Part shown: one piece after another, positions 1 to 9,489 of the stretch
How the letters are laid out: each line of letters opens with the position of its first letter
Numbering within the stretch: the stretch's first letter is position 1
Origin: an uncultured Verrucomicrobiota bacterium
GTDB taxonomy: Bacteria > Verrucomicrobiota > Verrucomicrobiia > Limisphaerales > UBA9464
DNA: 64,000 nucleotides
Reading direction: 5' to 3'
Assembly (NCBI GenBank): GCA_903939515.1
Contig: CAJAHH010000125.1
Location: 1-64,000 of the forward strand
The notes under the pieces: generated by a model
Told to the model about the DNA's origin: nothing
Databases searched by the model: none
What the model saw: only the letters and a program-made list of their open reading frames with translations
Made by a program: the position numbers and the translations under genes

Positions 1-122
1 CTGGGTAGGGACCCATCTCTAAAGCGGTCCGTGTCTGCGGACGCGGCGCTTTCGGAGAAATCGCCCTACCTCGGAAGTGCTTGGGTGAGGTTGGGTCCCA
101 CCACTCGCCCGTACCAGCGGCA

Positions 123-233
123 GCGGGATCGGGCCGGAGCGAGCCTTGGAGGCGATCACCATCACCCCTCGCGCAACGCGCGAAAGCTTCTCCTCTCCCT
201 GAGCCTCATCAGCGAGCGGAGGACCGATCCCGC
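123..233 (+). repeat. Dispersed repeat family A, copy 1 (TIR-flanked ~110 bp)
   Basis: gcgggatcggGCCGGAGCGAGCCTTGGAGGCGATCAcc...CCTCGCGCAACGCGCGAAAGC...CAGCGAGCGGAGGAccgatcccgc; perfect terminal inverted repeats; same order of blocks as copies at 259, 16000 and 35485(rc). Confidence 0.85.
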
Positions 234-258
234 GTAGCGCCAAAATACGCCAAGCGGA

Positions 259-368
259 GCGGGATCGGGCTGGAGCGAGCCTTGGAGGCGATCACCAAAA
301 AACCTCGCGCACAGCGCGAAAGCTCCTCCTCCCCCGAGTCTCCTCAGCGAGCGCAGGACCGATCCCGC
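259..368 (+). repeat. Dispersed repeat family A, copy 2 (tandem to copy 1)
   Basis: gcgggatcgggctGGAGCGAGCCTTGGAGGCGATCAcc...CCTCGCGCACAGCGCGAAAGC...CAGCGAGCGCAGGACCGATCCCGC. Confidence 0.87.
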
Positions 369-533
369 GGAGCGCCCCCCCTTGCACTAACCCACACCAA
401 CGAGAGTCTTACAGGCTCTTAACAATTCTCCTGATTCCGCCCATCAACGCTTAACACAGCGGGTGTTTATTGAGGTCGAAACAAGGGCAGACCCACTGCC
501 CGAAACAACAAAAAACAACAAACAGACACACCT

Positions 534-962
534 ATGAAACTCATCCACAAGTCCCTCCTCCTGGCCGCCGCTGCAGCCGCCCTAAGCCTCGCCGCAGCCG
601 ACACCAACTCCAACCCTCCGGCCCGGCCCGAAGGTCACGGACGCCCCGTGCCCCCCATCATCGCCGCCCTCGACGCCAACGGCGACGGCATCATCGACCC
701 GGTAGAGATTTCCAATGCGGTCGCAGCCCTCACAAAGCTGGACGTCAACGGCGACGGAAACCTCAGCATGGATGAACTCCGCCCAGCCCGGCCCGAAGGC
801 GGACCTGGCGCCCGTGGCGATCGCGAACACCGCGGCGGACCGGGTGGACCCGGCGGCAAAGACGCTAGCAAGCGCCGCGGCCCAGGCGGACCCGGCGGTC
901 CGAATGGTGGCCCTGAAGGCCATGGCCGTGGACCTCGCCCGGAAGCCAACGCCGCCGAGTGA
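534..962 (+). CDS. Secreted EF-hand domain protein with Gly/Pro/Arg-rich tail
   Basis: N-terminal signal peptide ([22 protein letters not shown]); two EF-hand loops [13 protein letters not shown] and [13 protein letters not shown]. Confidence 0.8.
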   Translation: MKLIHKSLLLAAAAAALSLAAADTNSNPPARPEGHGRPVPPIIAALDANGDGIIDPVEISNAVAALTKLDVNGDGNLSMDELRPARPEGGPGARGDREHRGGPGGPGGKDASKRRGPGGPGGPNGGPEGHGRGPRPEANAAE

Positions 963-1023
963 CCCACCACCGCAGACCCGCAGAGGGCAGGACCCTCACC
1001 AACACGCAAACTCTAATCGCAAC

Positions 1024-1063
1024 GAGCGTGGCCACCAAAACCAGGTGACCACGCTTCTTTTTT
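1024..1063 (+). terminator. Rho-independent terminator-like hairpin
   Basis: gcgtggccacc-aaaacca-ggtgaccacgc followed by ttctttttt, downstream of the EF-hand gene. Confidence 0.75.
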
Positions 1064-1198
1064 GATAATTAATACCCACGATTAAACAGTTGAACCCCCC
1101 TAGATAAATGCAAAATTAATTTTATTTGAGTGTTTAAAATTAACTAAATAACTATAAATCATCAAAGACCAACTACCAGCGATTCCTTGATTAATTAT

Positions 1199-1777
1199 AT
1201 GTGTTTCTGGATCAAAAGCGCAGACACCGGGGCGATCTTCGGACCCTTCACCCTCGACGAAATCCGCTCGCAAATCCAGGCGGGCACACTTAACTGGAAA
1301 GATCAAGTCCACGAAGACACAGGTTCGGAAGGAAAATTGCTTAACAGCAGCGCCGATTGGATCCCGATCTCCACATTGTGTCCCCCCGACAGCCTCCACC
1401 GGCCACCCACCCAGCCCCAGCACTCCAAGCCCGGACCGAAATTATCGGGCCCAGAATACCTCAAAGCCTTGAGGCGGAACACCTGTTATCCTCTGGCCCG
1501 AAGGCTCATCCAACTCATGACCACGGCAGCCCTCACCCTCAACGCGCTAGTCCTTGTGTTTAGCGTTTTTGCAGCCCTCTCTCAAACGAACCGAATGATG
1601 GCTAGTGGCGTGCCCTTGTTCGACACAGTGTTCAACACTGGTTTTTTCTACAGTCTCCTTCTAATTGGCGCTGCATGGATACCGATCCTACTGCTGCGGG
1701 AAGGACTCCTAATCCTGGTGGACATCGTAGATACGATCATCCGACAGAACCCTCGCTCTCGAGACGGTTTGCGATAA
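1199..1777 (+). CDS. GYF_2-like (DUF4339-type) domain membrane protein
   Basis: N-terminal CFWIKSADTGAIFGPFTLDEIRSQIQAGTL...W pattern and two predicted TM stretches in the C-terminal half; ATG at 1199 preferred over TTG at 1187. Confidence 0.6.
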   Translation: MCFWIKSADTGAIFGPFTLDEIRSQIQAGTLNWKDQVHEDTGSEGKLLNSSADWIPISTLCPPDSLHRPPTQPQHSKPGPKLSGPEYLKALRRNTCYPLARRLIQLMTTAALTLNALVLVFSVFAALSQTNRMMASGVPLFDTVFNTGFFYSLLLIGAAWIPILLLREGLLILVDIVDTIIRQNPRSRDGLR

Positions 1778-1983
1778 GCACACACCCTTTCCCCTCCTGC
1801 CACCCAACCCGACCCTGCTTCAGGAATTCCCCAGACTTTATTTGCAGGCAAACCGGACCGCTCCGAGTTGAACACCATCTAGGGAGGAGTCGACGACGGG
1901 GACTTCAACCTGGGGCTGCAGCCATTCATTCTAGATTCCATGGCGCAACCAAACCCCGGAAAACAGGGTCCAATGGAATCTCT

Positions 1984-4764
1984 TCAACCCGTCGTCCGAA
2001 GTCCGCTGGCGATGGCGTTAATGGTCAGTAGGAGTTCGGGCAATCGAGCTTGAGCCCCCTCGGTGTCGCTCGACTTGATCAACGCACGCCACTGCCGCAA
2101 CAAGGTGATTTGCTGACGGTGGAGGGTCCGCAACGGGCCCACCCGCAGCGCGAGCGTTCGACCCAACCGAGGCCGATGCCGTGCAAACTCGGTGCCCAAC
2201 ACCCGGGACAAGTTGCGCTGCGTGCGATGCCACTCCGATTCGATGCGCTGCCAAATTCGTTCGCGCAGGACGACATCCTCCACGAGGAAGCTGTATTCGC
2301 GCATCACCTCCAAATCACTGCTGGCCAGCGACGTCTCGATGTTGGTGATGAGGTAGCGAAGGAAGGGCACCGTCCGCACCTGCTCCCGCAGCACATCCAA
2401 ATCGGTCTCCGACAAGGCCGCGAGGGCGCTGCCCGCACCATACCATCCGGTCAGGTAAAATCGCGCCTGGGTCCAAGAAAACACCCAAGGAATAGCCCGC
2501 AAATCGGTGAGGCTTGCCTGACCGGTTCGGCGCGAAGGGCGGGATCCGATGCGGGTGTTCTCCAATGCATCCAGCGGGGTTGCCTGACGGTGGAATGTGA
2601 GAAACCCGTCGGTCTCCAAGAGCGAGCGGTACTCCCGGGTGGACTCCACGGCCAAGCGATCCATCAGCGGAATAAGCACCTCGGGGAAGTGTCCTCCACG
2701 GCGGTGGTGCCAGGTGGTGGCAGTGACACCGGCCAACAACAGCTCGAGGTTGTAGCGTGCGGTGCCCGGATTGCCGTACTTCTGGGCGATGGTTTCGCCT
2801 TGCTCGGTCAGGCGGATGGCTCCGCCCAGGGATCCCGGTGGCAATGCTTCCAGGAAACGGTGCGTCGGCCCCGCCCCACGGCTAATGGTGCCGCCCCGGC
2901 CATGAAAGAACTGCACCTGCACCCCAGCCTGTTCACCGATCTTGGCCAAACGAGCCTGGCCGCGTTGCAGGGCCCACTGGCTGGCCACAATGCCGGCATC
3001 CTTGTTCGAATCGGAGTAGCCCACCATCACCTGCTGCAACAACCGACCCGGACGTCCGGCCCGAAGCGCATGGTGCGAAAGACTGGCCCGGGTCACCGGG
3101 AATTCCAAGAAGGCCCGCAGCATCTCCGGACCCCGCTCCAAATCTTCGACCGTTTCCAGCAACGGCACCACCGGCAACAAACACACCATGCCCTCGGGAT
3201 ACAATCGCAGCAGCCCGGCCTCGCGGGCCAAGACATAGACGCCCAGCAAGTCCGAAAGCCGACGGGTCATGCTCACGATCAAGGCCCCCAATCCATGCAC
3301 GCCATGAATTTTGAGATGTTCGGCCAGAACCCGATAAGTGCCCAGGACCGCATCGGCCTCTGGGCCCGCCGAAGCCGACGGATGCAAAAACGGGCGCGGT
3401 GATCGGATCTCGCGCTCGAGCAACCGCAACCGTTCGGTTTCGGTCCATTCTTCCCACTGCGAGGCGTCAATGCCGGCCGTGCACAACAACTGCCGCAGGG
3501 CCCGATCGTGGAAGGCTGAGTTCTGTCGGATGTCGAGATGGGCCAGGTGGAAACCCACGGTGGCGAGCACCCGGCGAACCGGGCTCACGTCGTGGTCGGC
3601 CAATCGACGCGCACCGGACTCGACCAATGAGGTCTGGAGAGTTTGAAGATCGGCATCTAACTCGGCGGGCTGACAGTAGCATCCGGGTGCATCGCGCACT
3701 TGGGCCAACAAACCCGGGTGAACCTCCACCGGAAGTCGGGCAGCCATGAGCTCGACGGTTTGCCGCCAGGGCTCTCCCGGATGCATTCGCAAGACCGGTC
3801 GAGCCGCCTCCCCCAGCAGCGCCACCATCCGGTCCCGCAAGGCGCACAAACTCGCAGGCGCTGGCTGGATCCATTCAGACAACGGCAGCCGATCGGCCAG
3901 TGTATTCAACTGGCGGTGCAGGACCACCAGCGCATTGGCCCGAAGGCGTTCCAAGGTCTCGGCCGTCACCTCCGCCGTCACCCCGGGATGGCCATCGCGG
4001 TCACCGCCTACCCAAGTCCCGAACCGCAAGGCGGGCACGCCGGGACCGGTTTCGAGCGCTGCAATCGGAAGACCCGCACATACCCAAGCGTTGCGGAGTC
4101 GACGGTCTAACTCAGGCACCACTCCCGGCAACACATCGCGCAAGTAGTTGAGCATGTTGCGGCGCTCATCGGCCACGGTGGGCTTTTCGATGAGGATCTC
4201 GCCCGTGCGCCACAATCGCTCGAGGAGCGCGGTCAATTCGACCCGCTGGGCTCTGCGGTTGCCAGATCGACCAGCACTCTGAAGCAACTGCATGAGCATG
4301 CGGTGCTGCTCAAGCACAGAGGCGCGCTTGGCCTCAGTCGGGTGGGCTGTGAAGACTGGCTCCACCTCGACGCGTTGCAGGGTCTCCAGGATGGTTTCGG
4401 CCGTGCCACCCGCCCGAACCAGCTCCACCAACTGGTCGGCCCAAAGCCCTCGTTCGGCCTCTGGCGATCCCGACTCCTCACGCCGCTCTCGTAAGGTCTC
4501 CGAAACCCGCTCTTCGACGGTGTTGAGGAGTTGGAAGGCCATAGCCAGTGCCAGACCCAATCGGGCCGGCGGTTCACCGCCCGCGGCGAGGGCCGGATCG
4601 GCCTGGGACGCCCACGGAATCCAGCGCGCCAGTTCGTCTTCTCCCAAGCCGGAAAGCACTTCTGCCAGCGAATCGGCCAACCATCGGATGTCCTGATCAA
4701 TTTGTCGGAATCCCCACTCGATGGAATCGAGGGGCACGGAGGTCTCGGGCGGATTCATGGTCAT
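1984..4764 (-). CDS. ppc: Phosphoenolpyruvate carboxylase
   Basis: VFTAHPTEAKRASVL, VGGDRDGHPGVT, GYSDSNKDAGI, FHGRGGTISRGAGP, C-terminal ...NAIASGLRTTG; full length 926 aa. Confidence 0.95.
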   Translation of the reverse strand: MTMNPPETSVPLDSIEWGFRQIDQDIRWLADSLAEVLSGLGEDELARWIPWASQADPALAAGGEPPARLGLALAMAFQLLNTVEERVSETLRERREESGSPEAERGLWADQLVELVRAGGTAETILETLQRVEVEPVFTAHPTEAKRASVLEQHRMLMQLLQSAGRSGNRRAQRVELTALLERLWRTGEILIEKPTVADERRNMLNYLRDVLPGVVPELDRRLRNAWVCAGLPIAALETGPGVPALRFGTWVGGDRDGHPGVTAEVTAETLERLRANALVVLHRQLNTLADRLPLSEWIQPAPASLCALRDRMVALLGEAARPVLRMHPGEPWRQTVELMAARLPVEVHPGLLAQVRDAPGCYCQPAELDADLQTLQTSLVESGARRLADHDVSPVRRVLATVGFHLAHLDIRQNSAFHDRALRQLLCTAGIDASQWEEWTETERLRLLEREIRSPRPFLHPSASAGPEADAVLGTYRVLAEHLKIHGVHGLGALIVSMTRRLSDLLGVYVLAREAGLLRLYPEGMVCLLPVVPLLETVEDLERGPEMLRAFLEFPVTRASLSHHALRAGRPGRLLQQVMVGYSDSNKDAGIVASQWALQRGQARLAKIGEQAGVQVQFFHGRGGTISRGAGPTHRFLEALPPGSLGGAIRLTEQGETIAQKYGNPGTARYNLELLLAGVTATTWHHRRGGHFPEVLIPLMDRLAVESTREYRSLLETDGFLTFHRQATPLDALENTRIGSRPSRRTGQASLTDLRAIPWVFSWTQARFYLTGWYGAGSALAALSETDLDVLREQVRTVPFLRYLITNIETSLASSDLEVMREYSFLVEDVVLRERIWQRIESEWHRTQRNLSRVLGTEFARHRPRLGRTLALRVGPLRTLHRQQITLLRQWRALIKSSDTEGAQARLPELLLTINAIASGLRTTG

Positions 4765-5015
4765 GGGAGATCAGTGGAGGTCCGGGTGTTTGGGTTACCG
4801 AACTGCCCTGCCTTCTGCCACCAGTTGTGCCATCCGTCAAACGCGAGGCTCAAGAGCACCAAATCGAACCAAAGTCTCGCCAGGAAGGAAATCCCGGTTG
4901 CCGACTCCGGCCTCCAGGGAGTATCGCCAAGGCATCGGCCCCATTGGTTTTCTCGATGCCCGAATCCAGTTTATCAATTGGCTCTGCAAATCGCAGACCT
5001 TCAAAGTCCAACACC

Positions 5016-8000
5016 ATGAACTCCGTGACAGGCTTCCTGCTATTCCTCTTGGCTTTTCTGTCGCTCGAGCTCTCCGCGACCGCTCAGGAACCCCGCTCCA
5101 TCCCTCCGGCCTTGCGCGAGTGGGAATCCTGGGCCACCTGGAACGACCCACACCGCTTCTGCCCGACACCCTATTCGGATCCGAAAACCCACCGATGCTT
5201 CTGGCCCTCCCGATTGGACCTTCAGGTGACCAACTCGGGCGGGAGTTTTTCCCTGTCGGTGATGGCCTTCCATGAAACGTGGATCCCCCTGCCCGGAAGT
5301 TCCGAGGTCTGGCCGCAAGACGTTCAGGCCGGCGGCAGACCGATCGTCGTGGTCGAACGGGACGGAGTTCCTTCGGTGCGCGTTGTGGCGGGCGACACCC
5401 GGCTCGAGGGGCGCTACCGGTGGACCGAACTGCCCCAGAACCTCCGGATTCCCGCCTCGCTCGGAATCCTCGCACTCAGTCGAGATGGCAAGGTGGTGGA
5501 GAACCCTGCCTGGGATGCCCAAGGACTGCTCTGGCTCCGGCGTGATGGCACGACCGAAACCACTGAGCGCAATTTTCTGGGCGTGAAACTCTTCTCGGTC
5601 CTCGAGGACGGGATTCCCCTGTGGTGGCGCCAGGAGGTGGAATTGACCGTCGCGGGCAAGAGCCGTGAGGAAGACCTGGGGGCCTTGCTGCCCGAAGGAT
5701 GGAAACTGGCGGCGATCCAGTCGCCCATTCCCGTGAGCGTGGATGATTCAGGACACGCCAAAGTCCAGGTGCGGGCCGGCACGTGGACCTTCCGCCTCGA
5801 CGCCTTCCGTTTGGACAACCCCCGGGAGATCCAGTTCGCCCGCGGGACCCGCAAGCCGGTGGCCGACGAGTTGGTTGCTTTTCGAGCTCGGCCTGAGTTC
5901 CGAGTCATGGAGTTCGTCGGCCCCCCGGCCATCGATCCGTCCCAGAGCTATTTTCCCAAAGCCTGGCAGGGCCTGCCGGTGTACCGCTGGGATGTCGCCA
6001 CGACCCTCAAACTGGTGGAACGCATGCGCGGCATGGGAACCCAGAAGCCTGCGGGCCTGAGCATTGTGCGAGAGCTATGGCTCGACGAAGGCGGACAAGG
6101 CCTGACCTTTCAGGACCATATTTCTGGCCAAATGCAGCAGGTCTGGCGTCTCGATGCGGCCGAAGGCCAGGAGTTAGGATCCGTACGCAGCGGTGGCGAA
6201 GGTCAACTCATCACCCGCAATCCGGAGAACGGGGCCATCGGTGTCGAACTCCGCTCCCGAACTGTCGACGTGGAAGCCATCGGTCGGTTGTCGCACCCGA
6301 CTTCCTTGCCGGCGACGGGTTGGCGCTCCGATGCGGAATCGGTCCGAGTGCATTTGAACCTGCCACCCGGCTGGAGACTCTTCGCTCTCTTCGGGGCCGA
6401 TTGGGTCCACGGTGACTGGCTCACCGCGTGGACGTTGCTCGATTTGTTCCTGCTGCTCATCTTCACCTTGGCGGTCTTCCGGATCCGGGGTTGGGCCACC
6501 GCACTCTTGGCCTTTGTGGCCTTCGGTCTCTCGTACCATGAGTACGGCGCACCCAAGTTCTTGTGGCTCATCCTCTTGGTGCCCATCGCCCTCGAACCCC
6601 ATATCCCTCAAGGTCTGGGACGGCGTTTGCTGCGAATCGCACAAGTGCTTTCCGTCGGCACATTGCTCTTCTTCCTCGTTCCCTTCCTAACGCGGCAAAT
6701 CCAGCAGGCCTTGTACCCGCAACTCGAACAGACCGAAGTCACACCCACGCCCATCCCCGGCGAAACGGTCGACGGCCTCAACGCTGCAGCGGTGTCGAAC
6801 AACGCTGAGTTGCCCCGGCGTGCGGGGGCTTCATCGAAGGAGCTGATGCAACGCTACGGATTAACCACAACGGCTTCGAGCTTGTCCGATTCCCCGGCCG
6901 CCCCGGCCCAGTCGCAGGGGGCCTTCGAGAACCTCCGACAAGACGTCAAGGCACGGATCCAAACGGGCCCCGGGTTGCCGGAATGGACCTGGCGCTCGGT
7001 GAGCTTTGGCTGGAATGGCCCAGTCCAAGGTTCGCAGCGGTTGCACCCGGTGCTCATCCCGCAATCGATCGAACGGCTGCTCACCCTCCTTCGAACCGCC
7101 CTGCTGCTGGCCCTCGGTGTCACACTGTTGAGGCACGGTGGATCGGGGCGATCGGAGGCTCGTCCCACGAATCCGCCGGTTCCCATGGCCACAACAGCGG
7201 CTACAACAGTAGCCATCACCGCTGCCTTGTGGCTGGCCTCGACGCTTTTCACCGGCACGTCCTTGCAGGCGGCCGAGGCTCCGGTGCGGGTGAACCCACC
7301 GAGCCGGGCACCGGTCCAGGCACCTATCCAGCAATTGGCCGCTGCTCCGGTGGCGGCACCAACGACCCCTGCCGGGATTCCGGACGCGACCACCCTGGAA
7401 ACCCTCCGACAGCGGTTGTTGGAGAAATCGGACGCCTTCCCGAATGCGGCCAGCATTTCGGCCGTCGCCATGAAACTCAGCGGCCAACAACTCCTGATGG
7501 ACGTCGAAGTCCACTGCGCCGCCGAGACGGCCGTCCCACTGCCTGGACGCCTTCCGGCCTACTCCCCGCTCTCGGTGGTGGTCAACGGGCGGTGGGCTGC
7601 CGCACTGCGTCGGGACGATGGCTACCTGTGGACCGTGCTGCCTCCTGGTGTCCATCGGGTCCGCGTGGAGGCGTTGCTGTCCAACACCGGCGACTGGGAA
7701 TGGAGTTACCTGCTCAAGCCGCGTCAGGTGTCCATCGATGCCCCGGACTGGACCGTGGTCGGAGTCCGTGCCGATGGGGTCCCAGAACAACAAGTCTTCT
7801 TCTCACCGAAACAGAAAGTGGCTGCAGCGGCCGCCACGTATGATCGCCAAGATCTCCAGCCAATCGTGGCCGTGCAGCGCCGTCTGGAGCTGGGCCTGCA
7901 GTGGCAACTCCAAACCGTGATCCAACGTCTTTCGCCCGTGGGCAAGGCGGTGTCGATGCGCATCCCTCTGTTGCCCGGCGAGAATGTCTTGTCGCAAGGA

Positions 8001-9308
8001 CGGGTCGTGCAAGACGGCGGCATGGAGGTCCGCCTCGGGGCGCAAGACACTGCGTTTTCGTGGGAGAGCAGCCTGGCCCCGGTGGAGACGCTTACCTTAA
8101 CCACCCACCCCACCGACACTTGGATCGAACGCTGGCACCTGGTCGCCTCGCCGGTGTGGAACGTGTCGCTGTCTGGCTTGGCTCCGGTCTTTGAATCCGG
8201 CAACACCCAACTAGAGCCCGTCTGGCAACCGTGGCCCGGAGAGACGGTGAACCTGAAGGTCCACCGTCCGGAAGGCATCGCTGGGGCCACAGTGACCCTG
8301 AATCGAGCGATTCACGAAGTGACTCTCGGGCAACGCCAACGCCTTTCCACCCTCCATCTGTCCATCCGCTGCAGCCTCGGCGAAGATTTTCTCATCGAGC
8401 TGCCCGCCGAGGCCGATATCACACGGCTCACCCACTTGGGCCGAGAAATCCCCGTCCGTCGGGAGGGCTCCAAGTTGGTGATTCCACTGCGGCCCGGCGA
8501 GCAGCTGCTTTCGGTCGGTTGGAAAGAAAACCTGCCACTGGGTTTCCAAGCCAATAATGGCGCCGTGCGCTTGCCGGTCGAGAGCGCCAACATCCAGAGT
8601 TCACTGGGTGTCGGTGAAGATCGCTGGGTCTTGTGGGCCTCGGGTCCCCGACGCGGACCCGCCGTGCGTTTCTGGGTGATTTTACTAACCTCGCTCCTCA
8701 CGGCTCTCGCACTGGGTCGCATCCCAAAGTCTCCGCTGCGCTCGTTGCAGTGGATGCTTCTGATGATCGGTCTGACCCAGGTTCCGCTTTGGGCTGCCTT
8801 CACGGTGATTGGCTGGTTCTTCCTGCTGCAATGGCGCGGTCACGAGCGGTTCCAGACGTTGCCCTGGCTGGGGTACAATGCCTCCCAGTTGGGACTGGTG
8901 GCGCTGACGGCCACGGCTCTGGGCATCCTCCTCTTTGCGGTCAGTGCCGGACTCTTGGGTAACCCGAAGATGTTCATCCTCGGCAACGGTTCCACCAGCA
9001 CCCTCCTCCGCTGGTTCCAAGCCCGAAGCGAAGGCACCTCCCTGCCGATGTGCAGCTGTGTCTCGGTGTCCATCTGGTGGTACCGCTTCGCGATGCTGCT
9101 CTGGGCGCTGTGGTTGGCGATCTCCGTGTTGGGTTGGTTAGGTTCAGCCTGGAAGAGCTTCGCCTCCGGAGGATTCTTCCGACAACCGACTCACCCAGCC
9201 CTCACGGCAACCATTCTGGCGCCCCCGACGATCCCGCCGCTCGAGACGTCGCCACTCGAAAAGGCCTCGCCGGTTCCTGCGCCTCCTTCGAAGGGTTCTG
9301 AGAATTGA
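5016..9308 (+). CDS. Large (~1430 aa) conserved-type hypothetical membrane protein with signal peptide and several TM blocks
   Basis: In-frame ATG at 5016 begins a signal peptide (MNSVTGFLLFLLAFLSLELSATAQ); TM-rich blocks around LLDLFLLLIFTLAVFRIRGWATALLAFVAFGLSYHE and near the C-terminus; no recognised enzyme motif. Confidence 0.8.
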   Translation: MNSVTGFLLFLLAFLSLELSATAQEPRSIPPALREWESWATWNDPHRFCPTPYSDPKTHRCFWPSRLDLQVTNSGGSFSLSVMAFHETWIPLPGSSEVWPQDVQAGGRPIVVVERDGVPSVRVVAGDTRLEGRYRWTELPQNLRIPASLGILALSRDGKVVENPAWDAQGLLWLRRDGTTETTERNFLGVKLFSVLEDGIPLWWRQEVELTVAGKSREEDLGALLPEGWKLAAIQSPIPVSVDDSGHAKVQVRAGTWTFRLDAFRLDNPREIQFARGTRKPVADELVAFRARPEFRVMEFVGPPAIDPSQSYFPKAWQGLPVYRWDVATTLKLVERMRGMGTQKPAGLSIVRELWLDEGGQGLTFQDHISGQMQQVWRLDAAEGQELGSVRSGGEGQLITRNPENGAIGVELRSRTVDVEAIGRLSHPTSLPATGWRSDAESVRVHLNLPPGWRLFALFGADWVHGDWLTAWTLLDLFLLLIFTLAVFRIRGWATALLAFVAFGLSYHEYGAPKFLWLILLVPIALEPHIPQGLGRRLLRIAQVLSVGTLLFFLVPFLTRQIQQALYPQLEQTEVTPTPIPGETVDGLNAAAVSNNAELPRRAGASSKELMQRYGLTTTASSLSDSPAAPAQSQGAFENLRQDVKARIQTGPGLPEWTWRSVSFGWNGPVQGSQRLHPVLIPQSIERLLTLLRTALLLALGVTLLRHGGSGRSEARPTNPPVPMATTAATTVAITAALWLASTLFTGTSLQAAEAPVRVNPPSRAPVQAPIQQLAAAPVAAPTTPAGIPDATTLETLRQRLLEKSDAFPNAASISAVAMKLSGQQLLMDVEVHCAAETAVPLPGRLPAYSPLSVVVNGRWAAALRRDDGYLWTVLPPGVHRVRVEALLSNTGDWEWSYLLKPRQVSIDAPDWTVVGVRADGVPEQQVFFSPKQKVAAAAATYDRQDLQPIVAVQRRLELGLQWQLQTVIQRLSPVGKAVSMRIPLLPGENVLSQGRVVQDGGMEVRLGAQDTAFSWESSLAPVETLTLTTHPTDTWIERWHLVASPVWNVSLSGLAPVFESGNTQLEPVWQPWPGETVNLKVHRPEGIAGATVTLNRAIHEVTLGQRQRLSTLHLSIRCSLGEDFLIELPAEADITRLTHLGREIPVRREGSKLVIPLRPGEQLLSVGWKENLPLGFQANNGAVRLPVESANIQSSLGVGEDRWVLWASGPRRGPAVRFWVILLTSLLTALALGRIPKSPLRSLQWMLLMIGLTQVPLWAAFTVIGWFFLLQWRGHERFQTLPWLGYNASQLGLVALTATALGILLFAVSAGLLGNPKMFILGNGSTSTLLRWFQARSEGTSLPMCSCVSVSIWWYRFAMLLWALWLAISVLGWLGSAWKSFASGGFFRQPTHPALTATILAPPTIPPLETSPLEKASPVPAPPSKGSEN

Positions 9309-9489
9309 AGCGGACAACGAACTCTCCATCGAATCGACCCCATCACGGCTCAAGATTGAAAGCGGCCGCCACTGAAACGTTCCAAGGCGAGGCCCGTCGT
9401 CAGTGCCAGAGATCGCCACCAGTCTCCCACTGTTCAAAGTTCAAATTGCCCTTCATTCTCAGACACACCCTGTGACTGGTTTTCGATAC

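Noticed and set aside
2050-3402. 450-aa ORF antisense to ppc
   Set aside because: Shadow ORF of a high-GC gene; ppc has unmistakable catalytic motifs on the other strand.
6861-7793. 310-aa minus-strand ORF inside the 1430-aa gene
   Set aside because: Low-complexity Arg/Gly/His composition typical of antisense frames; no domain.
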